Assembly: GCF_900113305.1 (NCBI RefSeq) | Contig: NZ_FOOW01000005.1 | Span: 124,001 to 188,000 of the forward strand | Source of the DNA: Prevotella sp. KH2C16 | GTDB lineage: Bacteria; Bacteroidota; Bacteroidia; Bacteroidales; Bacteroidaceae | Reading direction: 5' to 3' | DNA length: 64,000 nucleotides | Shown here: in pieces, positions 54,207-63,289 of the stretch | Position numbering within the stretch: position 1 is the stretch's first letter | How the letters are laid out: every line of letters begins with the position of its first letter | Notes under the pieces: model-generated | Seen by the model: only the letters and a program-made list of their open reading frames with translations | Databases searched by the model: none | Told to the model about the DNA's origin: nothing | Position numbers and translations under genes: made by a program

Positions 54207-57067
54207 AAAAGGGATTTCTTAAATATGTAGCAGAGGACATCCTCAACAAGTTCGGCACAAATCTTGCTGACATTGTAGTTGTGTTCCCCAACAAGCGGGC
54301 CGCATTGTTTATCAACGAACACCTCGCCCGTATTGCGGACAAGCCGTTATGGAGCCCGGCATATATAACCATCAGCGACCTTTTTCGGCAACAAACCACG
54401 GTGGAGGTGGGCGATTCCATCAAGCTGATATGCGATCTTTACAAATCATTCATCGAGTGCACCGGGGCAGACGAGACCCTCGACCATTTCTATGGATGGG
54501 GCCAGCTGCTGCTCTCGGACTTTGATGACATCGACAAGAATATGGCCGATGCTGACAAAGTGTTTGGCAATTTGAAGGACATCCATGAGCTTGACGACAT
54601 CTCTTTTCTTACCGAAGCCCAGAAGGAAGTCTTGAAAAGATTCTTCCATAACTTCACGGATAACCACCAGACAGAGATAAAGAAGAGATTTCTTGCCTTG
54701 TGGAGTCATTTAGGCAATATATATCACGACTATAACGAAAGACTTTCGGCACAAGGTTTGGCCTATGAGGGTGCCTTGTATCGGTCGGTACTTGTTAATG
54801 AAAATACGGATTTTAGACACGATAAATATCTCTTCGTGGGATTCAATGTATTGCAGAGGGTGGAACGGGAACTGTTCCTGAGGCTGAAACGGGAAGGCAA
54901 GGCTCTCTTCTATTGGGATTTTGACGACTATTATATGAGGGACAACGAAGCCGGCCATTATGTCAGCCAGTACCTTCAGGACTTTCCCAACGAGTTGGAT
55001 TCAACGGATGGCAATATCTACGCAAACTTTGTCAAGCCCAAGGAAATCAGCTATATCAGCGCAACCACGGAGAATATTCAGGCGCGTTATATAGCCCGAT
55101 GGCTCCGTGAAAACAACAGAATTGCGGCTGGAAAGAATACCGCAATCGTCATGTGCGACGAAAGTCTTCTGCCGACGGTGATACATTGTCTGCCCCCTGA
55201 GGCGGACAAAGTTAACATAACGACCGGCTCTCCATTATCGCAGTCGCCTTTTGCCGCATTGGTGAGCTTACTGTTCAAATTACAGACCATTGGTCATCCT
55301 GCCGGCACGGAGAAGTTCCGGCTCCGCCAAGTCAGTCAAGTTCTGTCGCATCCGTATGCCCGATATATCTCTGAAAAGTGCCCTTCATTATTAAATGAGC
55401 TGCAAAATAAGAAAATATATTATCCTGTGAGGGAAAGGCTATGTATAGACGACGGACTTACATTATTGTTCAGCAATATCGAAACTGGCGACAGGAACTT
55501 TAATATCAACCTGCTGCAGTGGATGCTGAGCATACTGAAGCGAATTGGCATCAATGCCAGATCAGAGAGTGATCCGTTATTCCAGGAATCCCTTTTCAGG
55601 ATGTATACCCTGCTCAACCGCCTCTATGAGCTGACTCAAAACGGAGATCTCTCGGTCGACCTGATTACGCTTGAAAGGTTAATTCACCAGCTCATACAGT
55701 CTACCTCCATTCCCTTTCATGGTGAACCTGCCGTTGGAATACAGATCATGGGTGTATTGGAGACCCGCAATCTGGACTTCGACCATGTGCTGGTGCTTTC
55801 CTGCAATGAGGGAAACATGCCTAAAGGAGTTAGTGATTCTTCGTTCATCCCCTATAGCATAAGGAAGGCTTTTGGGTTGACGACCATCGACAATAAGGTC
55901 GCCATCTACGCCTATTACTTCCATTCCCTGTTACAAAGGGCAACGGATATAACCCTCATGTATAACAATGCCACGGAAGAGGGACACACGGGAGAGATGA
56001 GCCGCTTCATGCTCCAGCTCATGGTGGAGAGTCCTCACAAAATAAAGCGTCTCTCGATCCAGCCGGGACAGATTGCATCTGTAAAATATCCTACGGCAGT
56101 AGACAAGGGAAACGAGTTCATTCAAGGGAGACTCAAGGCGATGGAGGAAATCTCTCCTACTGCCCTGAATCGGTATATCCGCTGCCAGCTCAATTTCTAT
56201 TACAACATAATTCTGGGCATCAAGGAGCCGGATGTGGATGATGAAGACATGATGGACAACCGCACTTTTGGCAATATCTTTCATTACAGCGCAGAACTCA
56301 TCTATCAAGCACTAAAGGAAGGCCATCCCGTAATTCGCGCAAGCGACCTGCAAGAACTGCTGAAACATCCGGAGACAATAGAGCGCATCGTAGACAAAGC
56401 CTTCAAAAGAGAGGTCTTCAAGATTGAGAGCGACTCGTTCAGGCCTGAGTATAACGGCATCCAACTCATCAACCGCTCCGTCATCATCAGGTATCTCAGA
56501 CAGCTGTTGAGCATTGACGAGCAGCTTACTCCTTTTGAAATCAAAGGTTTGGAATTGCCGATAAGAGAAGAAATCTGGTTTCCTACTGCCGAAGGAAATC
56601 GAAGCATATATGTCAAGGGCAATATAGACAGGCTTGACCAGATTGCGGCAAACGGAGGTGTCCGCATCCGCGTAGTCGATTACAAGACTGGAAATATACC
56701 GAGCATGAAAACCAACAATATAGAGGACATATTCGCCGGTACCAACCTGCTCAAGAACCACAGCAACTATCACCTGCAGACAATGCTGTACTCCCTGCTT
56801 GTATACGACAATGAGGAATTGAATCCCACGCACCTTCCCGTTGCACCCTCCCTACTCTATATTCAGCACACACAGGGTGAGAATGCAGACCCGACATTGT
56901 CTTTAGGCAAAAACAGGATAGAGAACATCGCCGAATATAAGGATGAATTCATGGCTAAACTGAAGCTGCTGCTCTCTGAAATATTCAATCCAACGACGGC
57001 ATTCGTGCCTACCGATGACCGAGACCGCTGTAAGAACTGTCCTTACCATCAGCTGTGCTGGATGTAA
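54203..57067 (+). CDS. AddB-like nuclease subunit with Fe-S cluster
   Basis: 954 residues. The N-terminal helicase-like half has no Walker A (the place is taken by VVVFPNKRAALFINEHLA), so it should not hydrolyse ATP. The C-terminal half is a PD-(D/E)XK nuclease (VRVVDYKTGNIPS) framed by four cysteines, one in RYIRCQLN near 661 and three in CKNCPYHQLC at the end, the AddB iron-sulphur staple. It is coupled to addA by ATGA. Annotated as a PD-(D/E)XK nuclease in most genomes; the AddB assignment rests on the cluster and the partner. Confidence 0.88.
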   Translation: MKKGFLKYVAEDILNKFGTNLADIVVVFPNKRAALFINEHLARIADKPLWSPAYITISDLFRQQTTVEVGDSIKLICDLYKSFIECTGADETLDHFYGWGQLLLSDFDDIDKNMADADKVFGNLKDIHELDDISFLTEAQKEVLKRFFHNFTDNHQTEIKKRFLALWSHLGNIYHDYNERLSAQGLAYEGALYRSVLVNENTDFRHDKYLFVGFNVLQRVERELFLRLKREGKALFYWDFDDYYMRDNEAGHYVSQYLQDFPNELDSTDGNIYANFVKPKEISYISATTENIQARYIARWLRENNRIAAGKNTAIVMCDESLLPTVIHCLPPEADKVNITTGSPLSQSPFAALVSLLFKLQTIGHPAGTEKFRLRQVSQVLSHPYARYISEKCPSLLNELQNKKIYYPVRERLCIDDGLTLLFSNIETGDRNFNINLLQWMLSILKRIGINARSESDPLFQESLFRMYTLLNRLYELTQNGDLSVDLITLERLIHQLIQSTSIPFHGEPAVGIQIMGVLETRNLDFDHVLVLSCNEGNMPKGVSDSSFIPYSIRKAFGLTTIDNKVAIYAYYFHSLLQRATDITLMYNNATEEGHTGEMSRFMLQLMVESPHKIKRLSIQPGQIASVKYPTAVDKGNEFIQGRLKAMEEISPTALNRYIRCQLNFYYNIILGIKEPDVDDEDMMDNRTFGNIFHYSAELIYQALKEGHPVIRASDLQELLKHPETIERIVDKAFKREVFKIESDSFRPEYNGIQLINRSVIIRYLRQLLSIDEQLTPFEIKGLELPIREEIWFPTAEGNRSIYVKGNIDRLDQIAANGGVRIRVVDYKTGNIPSMKTNNIEDIFAGTNLLKNHSNYHLQTMLYSLLVYDNEELNPTHLPVAPSLLYIQHTQGENADPTLSLGKNRIENIAEYKDEFMAKLKLLLSEIFNPTTAFVPTDDRDRCKNCPYHQLCWM

Positions 57068-57080
57068 AAACAAAAAGAAG

Positions 57081-57112
57081 ACAGGGCTTCCCATATAGTC
57101 GGGAAGCCCTGT
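57081..57112. terminator. Terminator between addB-type gene and tRNA-Ser
   Basis: Perfect 12-bp stem ACAGGGCTTCCC with complement, 8-base loop. On the minus strand a T-rich run (CTTCTTTTTGTTTTT) follows, so it mainly ends the tRNA transcript; on the plus strand it may end addAB. Confidence 0.88.
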
Positions 57113-57117
57113 CTGTG

Positions 57118-57205
57118 CGGAAGATGAGGGATTCAAACCCCCGATACCCAAAGAGGGTATACCGGATTTCGAGTCCAGCGCATTCGGTCACTCTGCCAAT
57201 CTTCC
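57118..57205 (-). tRNA. tRNA-Ser (CGA)
   Basis: 88 nucleotides with a cloverleaf: acceptor GGAAGAT paired with ATCTTCC, a long variable arm (TATACCCTCTTTGGGTATC), anticodon stem CTGGA/TCCGG and loop CTCGAAA (anticodon CGA, codon UCG), T loop GGTTTGAATCC. The CCA end is not encoded. A terminator follows at 57112-57081. Confidence 0.95.
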
Positions 57206-57364
57206 TTGACTTTTGTACTGCAAAAGTAATACTTATTTTGATAACGACAAAGAAAAATGCGATAAAAAGCTCCTATCCCTGTAAACTTACAGCATATGGA
57301 ATATCAGACGGGAGCATATTATGGCCTCGAGGTTGCGGCTGCTTTCCGGTATGCCGCACGATTA

Positions 57365-57766
57365 TCATTTTTTCTTTTGCACTCGTTTGCGGTAGGTTTC
57401 GTCCTTTATGAGAAGCCGACCGTCCTTCAAGTCAATGGCTCCGGGATCCTTTACGACAGCGTCGATGCCCTTGCGGTCAACCCTGATTTCAGCCATGCTG
57501 TCTGCGGGCTGCGACGCAAGCTCCCACCCCGTATATTCCTGGCTTACACCTTTAGTCGTTATCGTTCCGTCGGCATTCAGTGTTATCGTGCGCTGGAGGT
57601 CATAGCTCAGGTAGTCGCCGGCAGCAACTTTCGCGAAAGTAGAATCTACTATGGCCGTAGATACAGCCGTTGAATCCTGGCTCTCTGCGGTATTAGGCGC
57701 TTTATTGCTGCATGAAGCAAAGCCTATCAGCAAGGAAGATACAAAAAGGATAGAGACTTTTTTCAT
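57365..57766 (-). CDS. Hypothetical lipoprotein
   Basis: 133 residues with a lipoprotein signal (FASC, C19). A Thr/Ser/Ala-rich linker is followed by a small beta-rich domain (LQRTITLNADGTITTKGVSQEYTGWEL) and a lysine-rich tail. The pattern recalls small lipocalin/NlpE-like lipoproteins, but I cannot assign it. It stands alone between the tRNA and a repeat array. Confidence 0.7.
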   Translation of the reverse strand: MKKVSILFVSSLLIGFASCSNKAPNTAESQDSTAVSTAIVDSTFAKVAAGDYLSYDLQRTITLNADGTITTKGVSQEYTGWELASQPADSMAEIRVDRKGIDAVVKDPGAIDLKDGRLLIKDETYRKRVQKKK

Positions 57767-57920
57767 TTTTTCGAAGTATTTTTATGGTTTGTTTATGTTG
57801 CAAATATAAGGAAAAACAGATAGAATAAAGAATAACAAGGGTTATTTTCTAAATATTTAACAAAGGCAAATCGTAAGAGAACAGAATACTCCTTGATTGT
57901 CTGTCGGTTGCTTCCCGGTT

Positions 57921-57985
57921 GACAAAATCGGCGAAATCGTCCGACAAAGTCGCCGAGATTGTACGACAAAATCGGTGATTTTGTC
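57921..57985. repeat. 22-bp-phased palindrome array, type II, copy D (3 units)
   Basis: Centres at 57931 (TCGGCGA), 57953 (TCGCCGA) and 57975 (TCGGTGA), exactly 22 bases apart. All three left arms read GACAAARTC; right arms are CGAAATCGTC, CGAGATTGTA and TGATTTTGTC. It lies in the 239-base gap between two minus-strand genes. Confidence 0.87.
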
Positions 57986-58005
57986 AGGCTCCTGACGGCC
58001 TTTTA

Positions 58006-58593
58006 CTATAAGAAAGAAAGCCTGTCTAATCGGCGGCGAAGATTGTCAGCCTCGCTCGCGCGGATACCCAGCGTTATCGAGCATGTGTTATCAAAATGCT
58101 GGCTTATGATTCGGGCATTCATATCTTTCACTATTCGCATTACTTCATTCATCATCGGATAGGTGAAATCATAGACAATCTGCTCTTCAACCACCTGCTC
58201 CACTATCCGGGCATGCGTTATCGCATCTGCCGCCGCAGTCCTATAGGCAACAATCAAGCCGCTTGTTCCCAAGTTTACTCCCCCATAATAGCGGACGACC
58301 ACTATGAGAATGTCGGTAAGATCGTGGCTATTGATCTGCCCGAGGATGGGCTTGCCCGCCGTTGAGGAAGGTTCACCGTCATCATTAGAGCGGAAATCCT
58401 GACGCCCTGCGCCTAACATGTAAGCATAGCAGACATGCCGTGCATCAAAGTATTTACTGCGATAGGAGGCTATGATGGTCTTTATTTCATCCACAGAAGT
58501 TACATGATGCGCAAAGGCGAAGAACTTACTCCGCTTCTCGGAGTAAAATCCTTCGCCTATTTTGTTAGTTATCGTTTGAAATGAATCTGTCAA
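58006..58593 (-). CDS. YigZ/IMPACT-family protein
   Basis: 195 residues. N-terminal UPF0029 domain (EKRSKFFAFAHHV, HVCYAYMLG, DDGEPSSTAGKPIL, VVVRYYGGVNLGTSGLI), then a small C-terminal DUF1949-like domain. Relatives in other bacteria are linked to translation or ribosome control, but the biochemical role is unsettled. It overlaps the end of the upstream DUF1015 gene by four bases, in a serC-serA-DUF1015-yigZ run. Confidence 0.92.
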   Translation of the reverse strand: MTDSFQTITNKIGEGFYSEKRSKFFAFAHHVTSVDEIKTIIASYRSKYFDARHVCYAYMLGAGRQDFRSNDDGEPSSTAGKPILGQINSHDLTDILIVVVRYYGGVNLGTSGLIVAYRTAAADAITHARIVEQVVEEQIVYDFTYPMMNEVMRIVKDMNARIISQHFDNTCSITLGIRASEADNLRRRLDRLSFL

Positions 58594-59837
58594 GACAACT
58601 TGTGAATTATCAATCCGCTACGCAACTTTGGCTCAAACCATGTAGCCTTGGGCGGCATAATCTTGCCGCTGTCGGCTATGTCCATTATCTGCTTCATGCT
58701 GACAGGATAGAGAGCCAAGGCCATTCTCATCTCGCCGGAATCAACCCTGCGTTTGAGCTCCTCTAAGCCTCGGAGTCCGCCCACAAAGTCTATCCGCTTG
58801 TCTGAGCGCAAATCCTTGATTCCAAGAAGCTCGTCCAGGATAAGGCGGGAGGAGATGTCCACATCCAACACCCCGATAGGATCTGCATCGTCGTAAGTGC
58901 CTTCCTTGGCCGTGAGACTATACCATTTGCCGTCAAGATAGAGGCTGAATTCATGCAGGTGGCCGGGCTTATAGTTGGCTGTCCCTTTCTGCTCGACCAC
59001 GAAATTTTTAGTCAAGGCGGAAAGAAATTCCTCAGACGACATGCCGTGCAAATCTTTAACCACACGGTTATAGTCAAGTATTGTCAACTGTGAAGCCTGG
59101 AAGCAGACTGCCATGAAGTAGTTATATTCTTCCGTCCCAGTATGGTTAGGATTCTGCTTGGCTTTCTCCGCCCCGACCAGAGCGGCTGCCGCACTGCGGT
59201 GATGGCCGTCAGCAATATACAGGCTTGGCATCTTGCGGAACTCTTCGGTTATCGTATCAATGTCATTCTGATTGGAAACAACCCAGAACTGATGACGGAA
59301 ACCGTCTATGGGAGCCACGAAGTCATATTCCGGAGCCGTCCTGGCATAGCGCAGAAGAAGCTCGTTGAGAACGGCATTGTCCGGGTATGCAAAGAAAACG
59401 GGCTCTATATTGGCATTGCAGACACGCACATGCTTCATGCGGTCTTCCTCCTTATCCCTGCGGGTAAGTTCGTGCTTCTTGATCACGTCCGTAAGATAGT
59501 CATTCACATAGGCACCTACGACAAGGCCATACTGGGTCTTCCCGTTCATGGTCTGGGCGTAGATATAATAGTGGTCTTCGGCATCCTGTACAAGCCAGCC
59601 TTTGTCTTGGAACATCTGGAAATGCTCGGCGGCAGACTCGTAGACCCGTGGGTCATACTCTGATGTCCCGGGGGCAAAGTTAATTTCAGGCTTTATGATA
59701 TGATAAAGACTTCTCTCGTTATCACCGGCCTCTTGCCGTGCCTCGTCAGAATCGAGGACATCATAGGGGCGGCTCTCCACTTCCTCCACGAATTCCTTTG
59801 GTGGGCGAAGTCCCTTAAACGGTTTAATTGTTGCCAT
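58590..59837 (-). CDS. DUF1015 family protein
   Basis: 415 residues. Signatures of DUF1015: PFKGLRPPKEF near the start, RPYDVLDSDEARQEA, a conserved YIADGHHRSAAA motif in the middle (about 212-222). The DGHHR motif looks like a catalytic or metal site. DUF1015 genes commonly sit beside serA/serC, suggesting a role in serine metabolism, possibly a kinase; that is a neighbourhood inference. It lies 8 bases after serA. Confidence 0.93.
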   Translation of the reverse strand: MATIKPFKGLRPPKEFVEEVESRPYDVLDSDEARQEAGDNERSLYHIIKPEINFAPGTSEYDPRVYESAAEHFQMFQDKGWLVQDAEDHYYIYAQTMNGKTQYGLVVGAYVNDYLTDVIKKHELTRRDKEEDRMKHVRVCNANIEPVFFAYPDNAVLNELLLRYARTAPEYDFVAPIDGFRHQFWVVSNQNDIDTITEEFRKMPSLYIADGHHRSAAAALVGAEKAKQNPNHTGTEEYNYFMAVCFQASQLTILDYNRVVKDLHGMSSEEFLSALTKNFVVEQKGTANYKPGHLHEFSLYLDGKWYSLTAKEGTYDDADPIGVLDVDISSRLILDELLGIKDLRSDKRIDFVGGLRGLEELKRRVDSGEMRMALALYPVSMKQIMDIADSGKIMPPKATWFEPKLRSGLIIHKLS

Positions 59838-59845
59838 AGAAGAAA

Positions 59846-60763
59846 CTACTTATTTACCTGAAACTTGGTTGAACCTTCTGCAAAGAAAGCGTTTATCTGT
59901 CGGGCAGCAGCTATGCCTGCATTGATATTAGCCTCGGCAGTCTGAGCCCCCATCTTCTTGGGAGTGGAAAAATAGCGACCTTCGAATTTCTTGAAGTCTT
60001 CGTCGGCATCAGGTTTAATATCTGTAATGTACTTCAAGTCCTCGCGTTCGGCAAGCAACTTGAGCAGCTCTGGTTCGTTGATAACTTCCTTTCGGGCTGT
60101 ATTAATCAAGATGCCGCCTTTGGCAAGCTGGTTTACAGTGCGATAGTCTATGCTCTGGATGGTCTCTGGAGTCGCAGGAATATGCAGGGAGACGATGTCG
60201 TTGGTCTGGAACAGCTCGTCCTGACTGTTGCAAGCATGCACACCGGCAGTCTCTATAGCATCAGCGGGACAAAAAGCGTCGTATGCACTTACTTCCATTC
60301 CAAAGCCTTTGGCTATCCGGGCAACATTGCGCCCGACATTACCGAAAGCAAGGATACCGAGTTTCTTTCCCTTCAGCTCCGTACCGCTCTTGCCGTTGTA
60401 GAAATTACGGACAGCATAGACCAAAAGTCCGAAAACCAATTCGGCAACTGCATTTGAGTTCTGGCCGGGAGTATTCTCCACGACCACGCCTTTCGTCTTG
60501 GCATATGCAATATCTATGGAATCGTAACCAGCTCCTGCACGAACAACGATTTTCAGGCTCTCTGCAGCATCAAGCACTTCAGGAGTAACCTTGTCTGAAC
60601 GGACAATCAGAGCATCTGCGTCTCGTACTGCTTCCAGCAGTTGAGCCTTGTCGGTATACTTCTCAAGCAGAACTAACTCATGGCCTGCCCCTTCTATCTC
60701 TTTCCTAATATCTTCCACAGCCTTTGGAGCAAAAGGCTTTTCGGTTGCAACTAAAACTTTCAT
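59846..60763 (-). CDS. serA: D-3-phosphoglycerate dehydrogenase (short form)
   Basis: 305 residues. D-2-hydroxyacid dehydrogenase fold: NAD site LGILAFGNVGRNVA (about 135-148), catalytic R and E in NTARKEVI...ITDIKPD, and a substrate-side VRAGAGYDSIDI. It has no C-terminal ACT regulatory domain, so serine feedback through ACT is not expected. First step of serine synthesis; 54 bases downstream of serC, in one transcript. Confidence 0.9.
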   Translation of the reverse strand: MKVLVATEKPFAPKAVEDIRKEIEGAGHELVLLEKYTDKAQLLEAVRDADALIVRSDKVTPEVLDAAESLKIVVRAGAGYDSIDIAYAKTKGVVVENTPGQNSNAVAELVFGLLVYAVRNFYNGKSGTELKGKKLGILAFGNVGRNVARIAKGFGMEVSAYDAFCPADAIETAGVHACNSQDELFQTNDIVSLHIPATPETIQSIDYRTVNQLAKGGILINTARKEVINEPELLKLLAEREDLKYITDIKPDADEDFKKFEGRYFSTPKKMGAQTAEANINAGIAAARQINAFFAEGSTKFQVNK

Positions 60764-60817
60764 ACCTTATTTATTTATATGGGGACAGAGAGCGTCCATC
60801 CCCATGATTGTTGGAAA

Positions 60818-61885
60818 TTAATACTTAGCTTCAAAGTCCTTCATGGCCTGAACGAGTGCGTTTACCCCTTCAAGAGTCTGGGCATTGTAGCAGGAAGCAC
60901 GGAACCCGCCGACTGAACGATGACCCTTGATGCCAACCATGCCACGCTCTGTAGCAAAGTCGAAGAACGGCTTCTCCAGTTCTTTGTATTCATCATTCAT
61001 TACAAAGCAAATGTTCATGACAGATCGGTCTTCTTCTTTTACCGTTCCATGGAACAATTTGTTACGGTCGATCTCATCATAAAGTATCCTCGCACGCTCC
61101 AATGCACGGCGGTCCATTTCCTTAACACCACCCTGAGCCTTCACCCAGCGCATAGTTTCAAGTACGCTATAGATTGGCACAACAGGCGGAGTGTTAAACA
61201 TGGAACCTTTGTCTACATGGGTGCGATAGTCTATCATTGTAGGCAATTCACGAGGAGCTTTTCCCAACATATCATCTTTAACGATTACTACCGTTACGCC
61301 TGCCATGGCCATGTTTTTCTGTGCACCCGCATAAATTGCCGTATATTTGCTGACATCTACCGGACGCGACATGATATCGGAGGACATATCTGCTATTATT
61401 GGGACTTTCACATCAAGGTCTTTACGAAGCTCCGTGCCATATATCGTGTTGTTAGTGGTAATATGCAAATAATCCACATCCCCTGGAACATGATACTCGT
61501 GTGGATAGAAAGTATAGTTTGCGTCAGCAGAAGAAGCTACTTCTATAACTTCTCCAAAAAGTTTTGCTTCTTTCAATGCCTTTTTAGCCCATGTCCCCGT
61601 GTTAAGATAAGCAGCCTTCTTTATCAGGAAGTTTGCAGGAATCTGCATAAACTGCAATGACGCACCGCCACCAAGGAAGATAACAGAATAGCCCTCTGGA
61701 ACATCAAGTAATTCCTTAATGAGTGCAACAGCTTCGTCAACTACAGGCTGAAAATACTTTGCGCGATGGCTGATTTCCATAAGGGACAACCCTGTGCCAT
61801 TAAAATCCAAAATCTGTTTTGCCGTGTTTTCAATCACTTCCCTCGGAAGTATTGAGGGGCCTGCATTAAAATTATACATCTTCAT
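60818..61885 (-). CDS. serC: Phosphoserine aminotransferase
   Basis: 355 residues. Fold-type I PLP enzyme: NAGPSILP start, GGGASLQF phosphate-binding loop, and the PLP lysine in [12 protein letters not shown] (about K195). Transaminates 3-phosphohydroxypyruvate to phosphoserine with glutamate. It leads the serine operon; a TAATTTTG box at 61945-61952 (minus strand) is the likely -7 element. Confidence 0.95.
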   Translation of the reverse strand: MKMYNFNAGPSILPREVIENTAKQILDFNGTGLSLMEISHRAKYFQPVVDEAVALIKELLDVPEGYSVIFLGGGASLQFMQIPANFLIKKAAYLNTGTWAKKALKEAKLFGEVIEVASSADANYTFYPHEYHVPGDVDYLHITTNNTIYGTELRKDLDVKVPIIADMSSDIMSRPVDVSKYTAIYAGAQKNMAMAGVTVVIVKDDMLGKAPRELPTMIDYRTHVDKGSMFNTPPVVPIYSVLETMRWVKAQGGVKEMDRRALERARILYDEIDRNKLFHGTVKEEDRSVMNICFVMNDEYKELEKPFFDFATERGMVGIKGHRSVGGFRASCYNAQTLEGVNALVQAMKDFEAKY

Positions 61886-61944
61886 AGCTAAAAATTTAAA
61901 TGTTAAGAACTATGCCGCTAAGTTACATTATTTATTTGAATAAA

Positions 61945-61952
61945 CAAAATTA
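61945..61952 (-). promoter_or_regulatory. -7 box of the serine operon
   Basis: TAATTTTG on the minus strand, about 60 bases before the serC start; no clear -33 box. Confidence 0.45.
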
Positions 61953-61963
61953 TAAGCAAAAAT

Positions 61964-63289
61964 TTATCTAACTTCCTCAAAAATCGTCTTAATTCCCTTA
62001 ATTTTCTGACCATTTGTCAGATTTAAGACCTCCTTGAATTTAGTTTTCGGAATAGCCACATAACTATAATAATCCTTTATATCTATATGTCCGATCTCGC
62101 TTCCTTGCAGTCTGGCCCTTTTACAAAGAAAGCCAACGATGTCGCCTTTCGACAGCTTGTCTTTCTTCCCTTTACCTATATATAATGTAGACATTTTGGG
62201 GACAGGAACCGTCCTGTTGTTATCTAAGATTACAAACGGACTTACATCGGCATTCACATAATCGGGAAGCGACTCTTCTGGGCCTAAAATAAAGAAGCTG
62301 TTCCCTTTAGCATCCCAGCGGGCACTTCTGCCAACCCGATGAATATAGTTTTCTTCGGCCTCAGGTAAATGATAGTGAATGATATTAGCTATATTGGGTA
62401 TGTCCAGACCCCGTGAAGCTAAATCGGTGCTTACAAGAATATTTGCAGAACCATTTGAGAACTTGTATAGGGCAGCTTCTCTTTGTCTTTGCTCTAATCC
62501 TCCATGGAAACAACTTATACCAAACCCCTCTTCTTGCAAATATTTGGACACCCGCTCTACACTTTCACGGTAATTCAAGAACACAATACTCTGAGCTTCG
62601 CCAAGATGAAGCAGTAGTTTGCGCAGAGTAGTCAACTTGTCTTTCTCGGGGCTGTGGACAGTATAAATCTCTACCCTGTTAGGTATCTGCCCTGCGTTGG
62701 AGATATAATTGAGTGTCGTAAATCGTGGATTGAAGATTCTCTGGTCTTTCATCTCCTCTGCGGGTGTTGCCGAAAGAAGTATCTGACGAGTGCCTTGAGG
62801 CAATCGAGATATAAGATTCTGCATTTCAACCTGAAAGCCCATTTCCAGACATTTGTCAAATTCATCGATAACGATATACTCCAGATTGTCTATCGGGAAA
62901 TTGCCTTTATCCAAATGGTCATTCAATCTTCCCGGCGTTCCAAATATAATATGCGGTTGCACCTGGCGAAGAACTCTATGCTCGTCCATGGTCGCACGCC
63001 CCCCATAACAAGCACAGCTGCGAAGTCCGGTTCCCATATCTTTCAAGACGGCAGAAGACTGCAAGGCTAACTCTCTCCCAGGAACAACAACTATAACCTG
63101 TACTGCATTTATCTCCGGATCCAGTCTCTGACACAAAGGCAAGAGATATGCTAAAGTCTTACCTGTACCCGTTGGCGACAATATCATGAGATTATCGTCG
63201 GTATTGAGGATTACATCAGATGTAGTTTGTTGCATTTCATTGAGAGACTCAAGATGCATCTTCTCTAATATTTCACTTATTTCTTTCAT
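61964..63289 (-). CDS. DEAD-box RNA helicase, DbpA-like
   Basis: 441 residues. Walker A SPTGTGKT at 38-45, motif II is DEFD rather than DEAD (VIDEFDK), motif III SAT (LLSATP), motif V and VI (STDLASRGLDIP, HRVGRSAR). The last 75 residues (MSTLYIGKGKKDKLSKGDIVGFL...) match the DbpA RNA-binding domain, which in E. coli directs the enzyme to 23S rRNA helix 92. A role in 50S assembly is inferred. It overlaps the upstream TPR gene by four bases. Confidence 0.9.
   Translation of the reverse strand: MKEISEILEKMHLESLNEMQQTTSDVILNTDDNLMILSPTGTGKTLAYLLPLCQRLDPEINAVQVIVVVPGRELALQSSAVLKDMGTGLRSCACYGGRATMDEHRVLRQVQPHIIFGTPGRLNDHLDKGNFPIDNLEYIVIDEFDKCLEMGFQVEMQNLISRLPQGTRQILLSATPAEEMKDQRIFNPRFTTLNYISNAGQIPNRVEIYTVHSPEKDKLTTLRKLLLHLGEAQSIVFLNYRESVERVSKYLQEEGFGISCFHGGLEQRQREAALYKFSNGSANILVSTDLASRGLDIPNIANIIHYHLPEAEENYIHRVGRSARWDAKGNSFFILGPEESLPDYVNADVSPFVILDNNRTVPVPKMSTLYIGKGKKDKLSKGDIVGFLCKRARLQGSEIGHIDIKDYYSYVAIPKTKFKEVLNLTNGQKIKGIKTIFEEVR

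Noticed and set aside
57983..57996. GTCAGG-CT-CCTGAC as terminator of the yigZ gene
   Set aside because: Two-base loop cannot form a stable hairpin and no T-run follows on the minus strand.
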